NCBI GenBank assembly: GCA_012032555.1
Contig: JAAUSR010000010.1
Location: forward strand, 1-64,000
Direction of reading: 5' to 3'
Length of the DNA: 64,000 bases
From: Thioploca sp.
Lineage (GTDB): Bacteria; Pseudomonadota; Gammaproteobacteria; Beggiatoales; Beggiatoaceae
Shown: piece after piece, positions 7,968 to 16,711 of the stretch
Position numbering within the stretch: position 1 is the first letter of the stretch
Layout: each line of letters starts with the position of its first letter
Position numbers and translations under genes: made by a program
Notes under the pieces: model-generated
The model's input: the letters and a program-made list of their open reading frames with translations, nothing else
Database searches by the model: none
Told to the model about the DNA's origin: nothing

Positions 7968-8208
7968 AAGGGCTGTTCAAATGGTTAAGGTCAATGTCAG
8001 CCAGGAGAGGAACGGATAAATTCAGTCTCAAGCGTAAAGCAATCCAATCCCCTAGGGTTTCGCGTAGGGAACGACGACACTCTTCTAAAGTCATAGAACC
8101 AGCCCATACGCCTTGAAAGCCGGGAATCTGCCCAAAATAGGTACCTTCCTCTTCAAGGATCTCATAAACGGCTTGTTCCATAGCGGCGTCAATATAATTG
8201 GCTAACAT
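7948..8208 (-). CDS. hicB: HicB-like antitoxin
   Basis: About 86 residues. I chose the ATG at 8208 because GGGAGA sits 5-10 bases upstream; the ATG at 8226 has no such site. The HicB-type partial RNase H fold is recognisable: EEEGTYFGQIPGFQGVWAGSMTLEECRRSLRETLGDWIALRL. The C-terminus lacks an obvious DNA-binding helix. It neutralises the adjacent HicA. The gene lies just right of repeats and 60 bases from the second MITE-like element. Confidence 0.85.
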   Translation of the reverse strand: MLANYIDAAMEQAVYEILEEEGTYFGQIPGFQGVWAGSMTLEECRRSLRETLGDWIALRLRLNLSVPLLADIDLNHLNSPYEVQPS

Positions 8209-8268
8209 CAGTGTTCTCCCAATCAATAATATATTTGAAGTATAACACGGAGTGCCCGCGTAGATTCA

Positions 8269-8377
8269 CTGCCATTAAGTTAAGCAATTCTCTTAGCAAG
8301 AAGGGGTTGCAACCCTTTGTTACTCAATTACAATTTATTTATTACCTAGGTCAATTAAGCCATTAACTTAATGGCAG
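8269..8377. mobile_element. MITE-like element, copy 2 (109 bp)
   Basis: Begins CTGCCATTAAGTTAAG and ends TTAACTTAATGGCAG, matching the ends of the element at 683-790. The interior is also similar (GGGGTTGCAACCC, TACAATTTATTT). Here the flanks add TCA on the left and TGA on the right, extending the inverted repeat. It has no ORF. It sits between hicBA and the stub of a nucleotide cyclase gene and may have helped truncate that gene. Confidence 0.75.
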
Positions 8378-8403
8378 TGAAGCGAAGCTTGGTAACGAGA
8401 TAA

Positions 8404-8538
8404 CATGGTATCGCCGCCGAAGCGGTTTATAACGCTTTGCCGAACCACTATATATTCACTAAACGCGGCACCATTTCAGTCAAGGGGAAAGGTCAAATGA
8501 CGACTTATTTTTTGACCGGTAAGCAGAGAACTAATTAA
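8404..8538 (+). pseudogene. C-terminal stub of an adenylate/guanylate cyclase
   Basis: A plus-strand frame with no start reads 44 codons to a TAA. It contains YIFTKRGTISVKGKGQMTTY then FLTGK, the unmistakable end of a class III cyclase domain (RG...VKGKG.M.TYFL). An in-frame TAA at 8401 and the MITE end at 8377 lie immediately upstream, so everything before the last 44 codons is missing. It is not a piece of the cyclase at 21461-23704, whose end differs. Clear relic. Confidence 0.85.
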
Positions 8539-8596
8539 TACCTTGGTTTGCTGAAAAGTAAAAGGGGACCAATCAATCAGTTTGAGGTAACATACG

Positions 8597-10897
8597 ATGA
8601 CTAACACTTTATCAGAACACTCGTCAACCAGTACCAAGTTACACTTAGCCATTAAAGGAATGAGTTGTGCTTCCTGCGTTAACGCGGTTGAACAAGCCTT
8701 AACCCAAACCCCTGGCGTATTCACCGCGCAGGTCAATTTTGCTTCTTCAGAAGCTGAAGTAGTGTATCAACCCCAATTAGTCGACTTGGCTCGCCTACAA
8801 CAGGCGATACGGGATCGTGGTTACGATGCCGAGGAAATGGCTCTTTCCAGCTCTGGTATGGAACAAATCGACCATCAAGAACAGGAACAGCAACAAGCTT
8901 ATCGCCTTTTGCTACATAAATTCTGGTTCGCTGCCGCTATTTCAGTTATTGTCATGCTATTCAGCTATCCTCACCTACTGCCCTTCTTAAACGATTGGAT
9001 GCCACCGGGTAGTGTTAAACAACGTATCGTTTGGGGGATACTTGGCTTATTAACATTGCCGGTGATGATCTGGGCAGGTTCGCAATTTTATACGGGTGCC
9101 TGGTCCGCATTAAAACATCGTTCTGCTAATATGCATACCTTAATTGCAGTAGGTATCACAGCGGCTTATTTATATTCTGCCACCGCCGTGTTATTTCCAT
9201 ACTGGTTTCCAGAACAAGCCTTGGCAAAAGTGTTTTGGGAGGTGGTTACTTTTGTGGTAGCTATGGTGGTACTTGGTATGGCTTTAGAAGTTAAAGCTAG
9301 AGGTAAAACCTCAGCAGCTATTAAAAAACTGATTGGTTTACAAGCCAAAACCGCTCGGGTAATCCGTGATAATCAAGAACAGGACGTACCGGTAGCCGAA
9401 GTTCGAGTTGGTGATGTAGTACTGGTCCGTCCGGGTGAAAAAATTCCAGTCGATGGTGTCATTGTGACTGGAGAAAGTCATGTCGATGAATCAATGCTCA
9501 CCGGTGAATCGATGCCAGTTCCAAAACGAGCTGGTGATAAAGTAATCGGAGCAACTCTAAACGCAACCGGCAGTTTTCAATTTCGTGCCACCAAAGTAGG
9601 TGCAGACACCGCCCTATCTCATATTATTCGCATGGTACAAACTGCGCAAAGTTCTAAACCACCGATTCAACGCTTGGTAGACAAAGTTGCCAGCTATTTT
9701 GTACCAACCGTTATCATATTAGCCATGCTGGCATTTATCGTTTGGTATCTCGTTGGACCGGAACCACGAATTGTTTATGCCACCATTGTCTTCGTAACTA
9801 CACTCATTATTGCCTGTCCTTGTGCACTCGGCTTAGCAACGCCAACTTCCCTGACGGTGGGGATTGGTAAGGCGGCTGAACACGGCATTCTCATTCGTAA
9901 TGGTAACGCTTTACAAATAACGAAACAAATTAACACCATTATTTTAGATAAAACCGGTACCATTACTGCAGGTAAGCCGGCTGTCACTGACATCATCGCC
10001 GCACCTGATTATGACGAATCAACCGTACTTCGATTAGCAGCTAGCCTAGAACGACATTCTGAACATCCGTTGGGAACAGCCATTGTCACCGCAGCCCAAC
10101 AGCGGCAATTGTCATTGATCGATGCCAATCACTTTCAAGCCATTCCCGGTCAGGGTGTTCAAGGTCAAGTGGAAACCAATCAGATCTTACTCGGTCATAG
10201 CGGCTTTATGTTACAACAAGGCATTGAGGTAAATGAATTGGCTCAACTAGAAATACAGCTAGCTCAAGCCGGTAAAACGCCAATCTATGTGGTAAGCAAT
10301 GGTAAGATAGCCGGGATTATAGCGGTAGCTGATCCCATTAAATCCGATTCCAAATTGGCTATTGCGGCTCTGCAACGCATGGGATTGGAAGTGATTATGC
10401 TCACTGGTGATAAACAACTGACTGCTAAGGCGATTGCCAAACAAGTGGGGGTAAATGAGGTATTGGCAGAAATCTTACCTCAAGATAAAGCGCATGAAGT
10501 ACAAAAACGACAACAAGCCGGCAAAATAGTAGCGATGGTGGGTGATGGAATTAATGATGCACCGGCATTAGCTCAAGCAGATGTAGGAATGGCTATTGGT
10601 ACCGGAACCGATATAGCTATTGAAACCAGTGATATTACCCTTATCAAAGGTAATCTCACCGGGGTAGCGACTGCTATAGCGATTAGCCGTGCCACTTTAC
10701 GTAATGTCAAACAAAATCTCTTGGGTGCCTTTATCTATAATAGCCTGGGAATTCCAATTGCAATGGGGGTTTTATATCCCTTAGTTGGTATTTTACTTTC
10801 TCCACTGATTGCTGCTGTAGCAATGGCTTTTAGCTCGGTCACGGTGGTTACTAATGCCAATCGATTACGTTACTTTCAGCCGTCACTAAAAAGTTAA
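8597..10897 (+). CDS. copA: Copper-exporting P1B-type ATPase
   Basis: 766 residues. N-terminal heavy-metal domain with GMSCASC (Cys24, Cys27), then membrane helices. The metal-binding CPC of helix 6 is at 407-409 and the phosphorylation site DKTGT at Asp451. The nucleotide-binding HP (SEHPLGTAI) and [10 protein letters not shown] at about 649 follow. The CPC motif and a single HMA domain indicate Cu(I) export from the cytoplasm. GAGG lies 9 bases before the ATG. No CueR-type dyad was found upstream, so copper control is unproven. The upstream 60 bases follow a cyclase relic, so the promoter must be short. No copper chaperone gene is adjacent. Confidence 0.96.
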   Translation: MTNTLSEHSSTSTKLHLAIKGMSCASCVNAVEQALTQTPGVFTAQVNFASSEAEVVYQPQLVDLARLQQAIRDRGYDAEEMALSSSGMEQIDHQEQEQQQAYRLLLHKFWFAAAISVIVMLFSYPHLLPFLNDWMPPGSVKQRIVWGILGLLTLPVMIWAGSQFYTGAWSALKHRSANMHTLIAVGITAAYLYSATAVLFPYWFPEQALAKVFWEVVTFVVAMVVLGMALEVKARGKTSAAIKKLIGLQAKTARVIRDNQEQDVPVAEVRVGDVVLVRPGEKIPVDGVIVTGESHVDESMLTGESMPVPKRAGDKVIGATLNATGSFQFRATKVGADTALSHIIRMVQTAQSSKPPIQRLVDKVASYFVPTVIILAMLAFIVWYLVGPEPRIVYATIVFVTTLIIACPCALGLATPTSLTVGIGKAAEHGILIRNGNALQITKQINTIILDKTGTITAGKPAVTDIIAAPDYDESTVLRLAASLERHSEHPLGTAIVTAAQQRQLSLIDANHFQAIPGQGVQGQVETNQILLGHSGFMLQQGIEVNELAQLEIQLAQAGKTPIYVVSNGKIAGIIAVADPIKSDSKLAIAALQRMGLEVIMLTGDKQLTAKAIAKQVGVNEVLAEILPQDKAHEVQKRQQAGKIVAMVGDGINDAPALAQADVGMAIGTGTDIAIETSDITLIKGNLTGVATAIAISRATLRNVKQNLLGAFIYNSLGIPIAMGVLYPLVGILLSPLIAAVAMAFSSVTVVTNANRLRYFQPSLKS

Positions 10898-11128
10898 CAA
10901 ACTCTCATAATTAAGTTCCCTCATTTAGACTTACAAAAGTTTGGACCATCTGGTTTGGTTTGTTGCTAGAGTGAGTGTAATCCCGTCTTACCAAAGCCGA
11001 GCAAAACCAATTGATATTTAACTTGAGTTCGATATAAAACTAAAGACAAGTAGTTATATCTTCTGAACAATAGTGAATAATAGGGTTTGCTAAATTTCAT
11101 TAAGCCACCTATTTTCAGGAGAGATCTG
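10898..11128. other. Intergenic region after copA
   Basis: AT-rich, with no gene and no strong terminator hairpin seen. The minus-strand frame at 10966-11229 is antisense to the transposase relic that follows and is not credible. Confidence 0.5.
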
Positions 11129-11329
11129 GTGAATGTAAATGTAACAGAGAGATATGGTGATGTCGATGATTTCTGTCGAATTGTTCTGCCCGCTTGGCAA
11201 AGTTCCTTGCTGCCGGAAAAGCAAACCAAACGCTAACGCACCCTGAGGAGGTCACCGGCTGAGGTGATGACGTTATCCTATTGCACAAAGGAATTGGCGA
11301 ATTCCATAAAGAGTCTTATAATTCAGTAA
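11129..11329 (+). pseudogene. IS982-like transposase relic (N-terminal part)
   Basis: From a GTG with AGGAGAG upstream the frame reads VNVNVTERYGDVDDFCRIVL, PAWQSSLLPEKQTKR, then a TAA, then RTLRRSPAEVMTLSY. The D-DFC...P-W...LL...R-R-...S--E-MTL pattern is the N-terminus of one branch of IS982-family transposases. The catalytic core is missing and one internal stop is present. Downstream, GGCGAATTCC (11296) and GGAATTCGCC (11350) form an inverted pair that could be part of an element end. Family assignment is by recognition. Confidence 0.6.
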
Positions 11330-11470
11330 GCTAAAAACCAATTCTCAAGGAATTCGCCATGCCAAGTACCATAAAGAAATACCTGGCGGGACGTGGTTTA
11401 TAACCCCGTCCTGAACGTTTTTTTGCTGGATGATCGTTTGTTCAAATCATTATTATTGCCTGAGTGACTA

Positions 11471-12210
11471 ATGGATTTCTCTAACCTAGATTTACTCAAA
11501 CAACAACTGGATCAATATCGACCGTTACCAGAAGCAGTGATTCGCAATCTACGTGACGACCTCGTGCTCCGTTGGACCTACCATTCCAATGCTATCGAGG
11601 GTAACACTTTGACTTTGAAAGAAACCAAAGTGGCATTAGAAGGTATTACGGTAGGTGGCAAAACCTTAAGGGAACATCTTGAAGTCATCAATCACCGTGA
11701 TGCTATCTGCTTCGTTGAAGCACTGGTATCAAAACCAGAGATACTTTCCCAATGGCAAATTAAAAGTATTCACCAATTAATACTAAAAAATATTGATGAT
11801 AACAATGCCGGGCGATATCGCACGGTTAATGTTACCATTGCGGGTGCTCAACACGTACCCCCAGATTTTATCCAACTTCCTCAACAGATGGCAATTTTAT
11901 TCACGAATATCAAGTTCAAGCTTCAACACGTCATCCCGTGGAACGAGCCGCTCGATTGCATTGTGATTTAGTAAAGATTCATCCCTTTATCGATGGCAAC
12001 GGACGCACGGCACGGTTGTTAATGAATTTAGAATTAATGAAATCAGGATTCCCAGCCGCTATTTTGCCGATCGAACGCCGACTGGTTTATTATGAAACTC
12101 TAGATAAGGCTCATACTGAAGGAGATTATATTCCCTTTTTTGCTCTCGTCTCTGAAATTGTGGCGCTCAGTTTTAAACCTTACTGGCATGCCTTGGGAAT
12201 CAAGTCATGA
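11471..12210 (+). pseudogene. Fic-domain AMPylator, split by one frameshift
   Basis: Two overlapping frames make one Fic protein. The first (11471 to about 11905) has YHSNAIEGNTLTL, the (S/T)xxxE(G/N) inhibitory helix of class II Fic proteins, and AGRYRTVNVTIAG. The second (about 11908-12210) has EYQVQASTRHPVERAARL, then the catalytic HPFIDGNGRTAR loop, with His and all phosphate-binding residues intact. Continuity needs one extra base near 11903-11908 (TTCAC-GAATAT). Fic enzymes usually transfer AMP to target proteins. Whether the gene is truly dead or the base was lost in sequencing cannot be told here. Confidence 0.88.
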
Positions 12211-12310
12211 AAAAAATTTCCCTATTTTGGGTTGAGCAAAAATATCTGATCCAGTTTGCGTATCATTCCTCGTTATCCATCGAATCAAGCGTCGTTTGGA
12301 GTCACCAGCT

Positions 12311-12330
12311 AAGCCCGCGTAGGTTGGGCT
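12311..12330. repeat. Left half of a dispersed hairpin (5' exon of the intron)
   Basis: CGCGTAGGTTGGGCT is the left arm of the GTTGGG...CCCAAC hairpin family seen at 4806-4824 and 7647-7735. Its right arm, GAGGCACGAAACCCAACA, resumes at 14620, after the group II intron. Confidence 0.75.
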
Positions 12331-12911
12331 GTGCGCCACGATAGGTAATTGATAATCTGGTGAAATTCCAGCTAGGTACTTGGCACAATTATAGTGAATC
12401 CTAGTCCCTAATGTCCAGACCTTACACGTTCCTAGACGAATGTAAGTGTATAGCGGACTGACTTAGACGGAAGCTGAGATAAGGAGACTCTGTTACAAAT
12501 CAGCATACCGTAGGGAAAATACTTAGAAATGATGAACGCAAGTGAACCTGTGGCTGAAGCCTCAAAACCTACACAGAGTCAAAGATGATAATAAACGTTT
12601 CTGTCCCAAAACGTGAAACCAAGTAAATCATCTGGGGTACAGCAGGCATCTAAAACTAAGGTAAAAAGTATCAATTAGTGAATCGTGGGACTGGGTAACG
12701 AGTGGTTACAAGGAAAGTAACAATATAGGAAATTAAGCCGTTATCCCGCAGAGGCGTAATAGTACCGATAGGAATCAAAGCCTTATCAATCGCAGATAGA
12801 AACGGATTGATTACGAAAGTAAGCGGGAAGTACGCTAGGGTGTTCCGATTAATCATGAGGTATTGGACGGTAAATTTATTGTAAGTTTTATAATGCCAGT
12901 CAAGCACTGAG

Positions 12912-14443
12912 ATGAAATTTACAAGTCAACTGTTAAGAAAAGCAGAAAGACACGTATATCGTTTGCAAAGAAGTGGTTATGAGGCATTAAGGAAAGGTAA
13001 TTTAAGAAAGTGGAATAAGATACAAAAACTGTTACTTAGAAGCTATTATGCTAGGGTTCTAGCCCGGTATAAAGTGACTAAGGTAAATCAAGGAAGGAAA
13101 ACAAAAGGCATTGATGGGAAAAGGATTAATCCAAAGTCAACTAGACAAATGAGATTAAACCTTAGAAAGATAAAGAAAATCGTAACAGGAAAGGAAAAAT
13201 GGGTTCATCTACCTATCAAACGAGTAGAAATTCCAAAACCGGACGGGAAAAAAAGACCGTTAGGTATCCCGACACAATTTGATAGAGTTATGCAAGCAAT
13301 GGTAAACAATATCTTATTTGTGGTACAGGAATTTCAGATTGCGAACAACGGAATAAAATCTTTTGGATTCAGAAAAGGTTTTAAAACGGCAGATGCAATA
13401 GTAACTTTAAAAACATACGTTTGGAAAGGTAAAAATGCTAGAGTAATAGAAGCGGACATTGAACAATGTTTCGATAAGATTAATCATGCCAAAATTCTTG
13501 AAATACTAAAAAATTACAACTGTATAGAAAGAATTACGGAAAGGGTTAAGGGTGTTTAAAAGCACAAATCTTATACGGGGGTGTATTGACAGACTCGACA
13601 GAAGGAACGTCGCAAGGTGGTATTTTAAGCCCCACGATAGCTAATATCGTTTTAAGAGAAACCTTGGATAAAAAATTTGAGGTAGGTCTTAGGAAAATAA
13701 AAGCTAAAAGAGGATGCCGACTAATAACATAGGCTGATGATTTGATTATCATGCAACAAGGAATAGGCAAACCAGAAAATCTACCAAAAATCCTAGAAAT
13801 GACCAGTAATATGATTAAAGACATTGGTTTAAATCTAAAAACTGAAAAGACTAGGATTAGAGAAGATGATACACCCTTTGAATTCTTAGGCTATGAGATA
13901 CAAAGGGGTAAAGGGATAAGACTAAATCCCAAAATAATCAAACGAGCAAGGCAAAAATGCCAAAAGAGCATAAGCTATGGTAGAAGGCAAAACCGGGTTT
14001 TGAAAGAAATAAACCCAATCCTAAGAGGTGTATACAATTACGCGGGTTATTTTAGCAATGGAAAAATGTGGAATCAATTAGGAAAAATGAGATTTAAGAT
14101 AGCCAAAAGATTCCATAAGGTGTGTAAAGAATACGGTGAAAACAAGATAGTTAGCTACAAGGAGGTAAATAAAACAGTTAACTACATACCACCACAAGAA
14201 CCCACAATATGGCAAAATCCGCAATACTGGAATGCTAGAAATCTAAAAGGACTTAAACCAAGAAAGAAGCTCCTTTGGAAAAGGCAAAAAGGTATTTGTG
14301 AACCTTGTAGAAGTAGATTCGGTTATGATTCATCAATGCTACAAATACACCACCTAAAAGAAAAGTCTAAAGGTGGCAGAGACAAAAACAGTAATGTTGT
14401 TTTAATCCATAAAGAGTGCCATGAGACACTCCACAATCTTTAA
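12912..14443 (+). pseudogene. ltrA: Group II intron reverse transcriptase/maturase with HNH domain, broken
   Basis: The N-terminal frame (12912-13559) contains RT motifs KPDGKKRPLGIPTQFDRVMQ and EADIEQCFDKINH. After a frameshift at about 13550-13556 the next frame has GTSQGGILSP and then the active-site box, where the codon before ADD is TAG (13730-13732): the YADD tyrosine has become an amber stop. The rest (13742-14443) holds the thumb/maturase region. It ends with an HNH nuclease (CEPCRSRFG, HHLKEKSKGG, HKECH) of the kind that cuts the second DNA strand in retrohoming. Reconstructed length is about 510 residues. Two lesions make it a true pseudogene. Confidence 0.92.
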
Positions 14444-14536
14444 AGGAGGTACCTCATGAATGGAAAAATGAAACCTCTTAAATTACCTGAACTCAATGAG
14501 TCATTGGGTCAAGGAGCCTAGACAAAACACTGTGAA

Positions 14537-14569
14537 AGCCGTGTGAAGCGAAAGTTTCCCGCACGGTTT
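14537..14569 (+). ncRNA. Group II intron domain V
   Basis: Hairpin AGCCGTG/GCACGGTTT with the internal TGAAGCGAAAG loop, the catalytic core element of group II introns. It sits about 95 bases after the maturase stop. Domain VI follows with its 3' side ending at 14619. Confidence 0.85.
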
Positions 14570-14619
14570 GGGGTGGGGGGTGCGTGAAATCATTAGAGGA
14601 AGCGTATCTCTATCACCAT

Positions 14620-14694
14620 GAGGCACGAAACCCAACATTCATGGGTCAATGATGTTCCCAAATGTTGGGCTTCCTTACGTCAGCCCAACCTACG
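14620..14694. repeat. Right half of a dispersed hairpin (3' exon) plus tandem arms
   Basis: Begins GAGGCACGAAACCCAACA, the partner arm of 12311-12330. It continues with CCCAAATGTTGGGCTTCC and two copies of CGTCAGCCCAACCTAC to about 14708. It ends inside the truncated kinase frame described next, so the repeat cluster probably cut that gene. Confidence 0.75.
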
Positions 14695-14850
14695 TCAGCC
14701 CAACCTACCGGCTTCAGGGGTGGGATAATCCGATTTTAGAAGCTTAAGAATAACCGGTGCATTATCAGTTTGACGGTGGGCGCGGTAGACGGTGGTATGG
14801 GTGCCGATGTAAAGCGGTTCTATTAATTGGTAGTGAGAAAGTGTGAGCAA
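14695..14850 (-). pseudogene. N-terminal stub of a serine/threonine kinase
   Basis: A TTG start at 14850 with GAGGAGGG five bases upstream opens a frame reading LLTLSHYQLIEPLYIGTHTT, then VYRAHRQTDNAPVILKLLK and SDYPTPE. This is the start of the kinase domain of the very large kinase/ATPase/histidine-kinase proteins common in cyanobacteria and Beggiatoa (glycine loop, then the VILK lysine). After 47 codons the frame runs into a GTAGGTTGGGCTGACG repeat and stops at a TGA. The native gene would exceed 1500 codons, so this is a 5' remnant. Confidence 0.8.
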
Positions 14851-15066
14851 ATTATCCCTCCTCATTTATTGTTTCCGCGTTAAGAAATAATTTTAGTTAT
14901 TTTACTCATTTTATTTTACAAATAAAATAGGATTGCTAAATGTTAAAATAACCGCCATCTCGCTACCGACTAAGCGATAATCAAATAGTTAATCAACCTA
15001 AAAAAACTAATCGTAACGCCATAAGATGCTCTGATATAAATAACTACCTAATTTGCGGAAATGAGG

Positions 15067-15444
15067 CTAACTTTCAGAACGTTGTCGAATGTATTCCTTA
15101 ACCTTCTGGATAACAAAATGACTAATTTGCGGATTGATTTGTTTACTGGATTTCACAAATTTAGGCATCACTTCCTCATAAGAAAAAGTGCCATCTTTGA
15201 CAAAGACCGGCGTCATGTTTTTATGGGGGGAAGCTTCACCATCATCAATTCGGTGATGCCCAAATCCACGTTGACAATCCCAAGAAATAACACGTTCTTT
15301 TCCTAACCGATCATAACAGAGTTGAAAACTCGTTAGTTGGCCATTTTCATTTTCCCAGGTGAATAAATCAAAATAATCATCTTGGAACCAGCGTTTTTTA
15401 GTATGGATTTCTTTCTCTTGGTTTAAATACAACTCTGTTAACAT
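15067..15444 (-). CDS. Conserved hypothetical protein, 125 residues
   Basis: Soluble, charged protein with no signal peptide or membrane segment. It contains WENENGQLTSFQLCYDRLGK and SWDCQRGFGHHRIDDGE, with a HH-x-I-DDGE stretch that could bind metal, and ends in a basic helix. I do not recognise a functional family. It is convergent with nothing and lies 55 bases downstream of panC on the same strand, so co-transcription is possible. Codon use matches its neighbours, so it is probably a real gene. Confidence 0.7.
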   Translation of the reverse strand: MLTELYLNQEKEIHTKKRWFQDDYFDLFTWENENGQLTSFQLCYDRLGKERVISWDCQRGFGHHRIDDGEASPHKNMTPVFVKDGTFSYEEVMPKFVKSSKQINPQISHFVIQKVKEYIRQRSES

Positions 15445-15498
15445 ATTGTGACCGTTAAATCAGTTTACATTTGACATTCATTATTATAGTTTTTTTAT

Positions 15499-16350
15499 TT
15501 ATAAGTCACAAAAAATATTATCAATTAAACGGGCTGGACCGAGCCAAGCGGCTGCTAAAATAATTAACTTTTTATCTTGGGGGGTTGGTATAGTTAGATC
15601 GTGACGACATCGAACACTAACATAGTCTGGATTAAAACCCAGTTGCTTAAGACTTTCAATAGCTTCACTTTCTAGTCTAGTGAATTCTCGCTGACTAGCC
15701 GCTATTTTTGTTTTCATCTCGTTAAGAATTTGAAATAAATAAGGCGCCACAACACGTTGTGCCGGATTCAAATAATGATTACGGGAACTCATCGCTAAAC
15801 CATCTGGTTCGCGCACTATTGGAACACCGATAATCTGAATCGGTATAAACAAATCGGCTGCCATGCGTTTAATGATTAATAATTGTTGATAATCTTTTTC
15901 ACCAAATAATGCTTTATCTGGTTGAATCAAATTAAACAAGATATTAACTACGGTAGCGACTCCCTTGAAAAAAACTGGGCGCGAAGCACCACAGAGTATT
16001 TCACTGAGCTTGGGAACCTGAATACTCGTAGTAGATTCCATTCCACTGGGATAAATAGTCGTAACCATCGGATTAAATAATAAATGAACACCCAGTTGCG
16101 CTAATTTTTCACTATCTTCAGCTAAAGTTCGAGGATAGGTTTGGTAATCTTCAGTTGCGCCAAATTGTAAAGGATTAACGAAAATACTAACGACAACTCG
16201 ATCAGCAATGGCCAAGGCCTGTTGCACTAAAGTGAAATGCCCATCATGGAGATTTCCCATGGTAGGAACCAAAGCAATACATTGTTTATTATTACGCCAT
16301 TCATTGATTTGTGTACGTAATTCGGTAATTGGAGTCACTATTTTCATCAT
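15499..16350 (-). CDS. panC: Pantothenate synthetase
   Basis: 283 residues, the usual length. It joins pantoate and beta-alanine with ATP to make pantothenate (vitamin B5, for coenzyme A), in the cytoplasm. Visible motifs: VPTMGNLHDGHFTLVQQA (HIGH-type ATP site), SIFVNPLQFG, LFGEKDYQQL, and MSSRNHYL (the KMSKS-equivalent). All active-site blocks are intact. The start chosen is the first of two ATGs (MMK). panB and panD, often adjacent, are not in the window. Confidence 0.96.
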   Translation of the reverse strand: MMKIVTPITELRTQINEWRNNKQCIALVPTMGNLHDGHFTLVQQALAIADRVVVSIFVNPLQFGATEDYQTYPRTLAEDSEKLAQLGVHLLFNPMVTTIYPSGMESTTSIQVPKLSEILCGASRPVFFKGVATVVNILFNLIQPDKALFGEKDYQQLLIIKRMAADLFIPIQIIGVPIVREPDGLAMSSRNHYLNPAQRVVAPYLFQILNEMKTKIAASQREFTRLESEAIESLKQLGFNPDYVSVRCRHDLTIPTPQDKKLIILAAAWLGPARLIDNIFCDL

Positions 16351-16711
16351 AGGGTTAGCGTTTCTCAGTCAATCACTCTATTGTCAAGCTCAGCAGTGTT
16401 GCGGTATTTAGATAAATTGATATCATTTTGCCACGATACTATTTCATTATAAAGCGTTATTTATTAGGAATGTCAATGGTATAATTTAGTTAGCCAGTCC
16501 TTCTTTCTTCCTCTAACCCTTTCGCCAAGCATAGAAAGCCGTAATCTTCAGGTGTTGCGGTAAACGATCGCAGTTATACTAAAGGCTTTTCGTGAAAATC
16601 AACCGTTTGCCAACTCACCCGGTATGCATATAATCTCACGTTGTTAATTCTTGATATTTAGAAATAATTCGCTTGATAATTTTGAAATTGGTAATTTATG
16701 CAACTACGGTG
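16351..16711. other. Intergenic region between panC and the dehydrogenase
   Basis: AT-rich, no gene seen. It must contain the panC promoter on the minus strand. I see no riboswitch-like or terminator structure I can defend. Confidence 0.5.

Larger units (their letters stand above)
12331..14619 (+). mobile_element. Group II intron, full length, inactivated
   Basis: The 5' end GTGCGCC fits the GUGYG consensus. It is followed by about 580 bases of structured, non-coding sequence (domain I and others), a reverse transcriptase/maturase reading frame, and a clear domain V at 14537-14569 (AGCCGTGTGAAGCGAAAG, then a complementary CGCACGGTTT). The 3' end at 14619 is AT, fitting the AY rule. Removing 12331-14619 joins GGTTGGGCT to GAGGCACGAAACCCAAC, exactly restoring a dispersed hairpin, which fixes the boundaries. 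The encoded protein is broken, so it could splice only with help in trans. Confidence 0.9.

Noticed and set aside
8540-8596. CueR or CsoR operator upstream of copA
   Set aside because: Looked for an ACCTTCC...GGAAGGT-like dyad; none was present.
10966-11229. 87-codon minus frame after copA
   Set aside because: Antisense to the transposase relic at 11129, which has better family support.
12211-12310. Gene fragment between fic and the intron
   Set aside because: No open frame with a recognisable pattern; treated as intergenic.
13550-13732. Programmed frameshift or stop readthrough in the intron protein
   Set aside because: Two independent lesions, one destroying the YADD tyrosine, with no slippery site or pseudoknot seen; decay is simpler.
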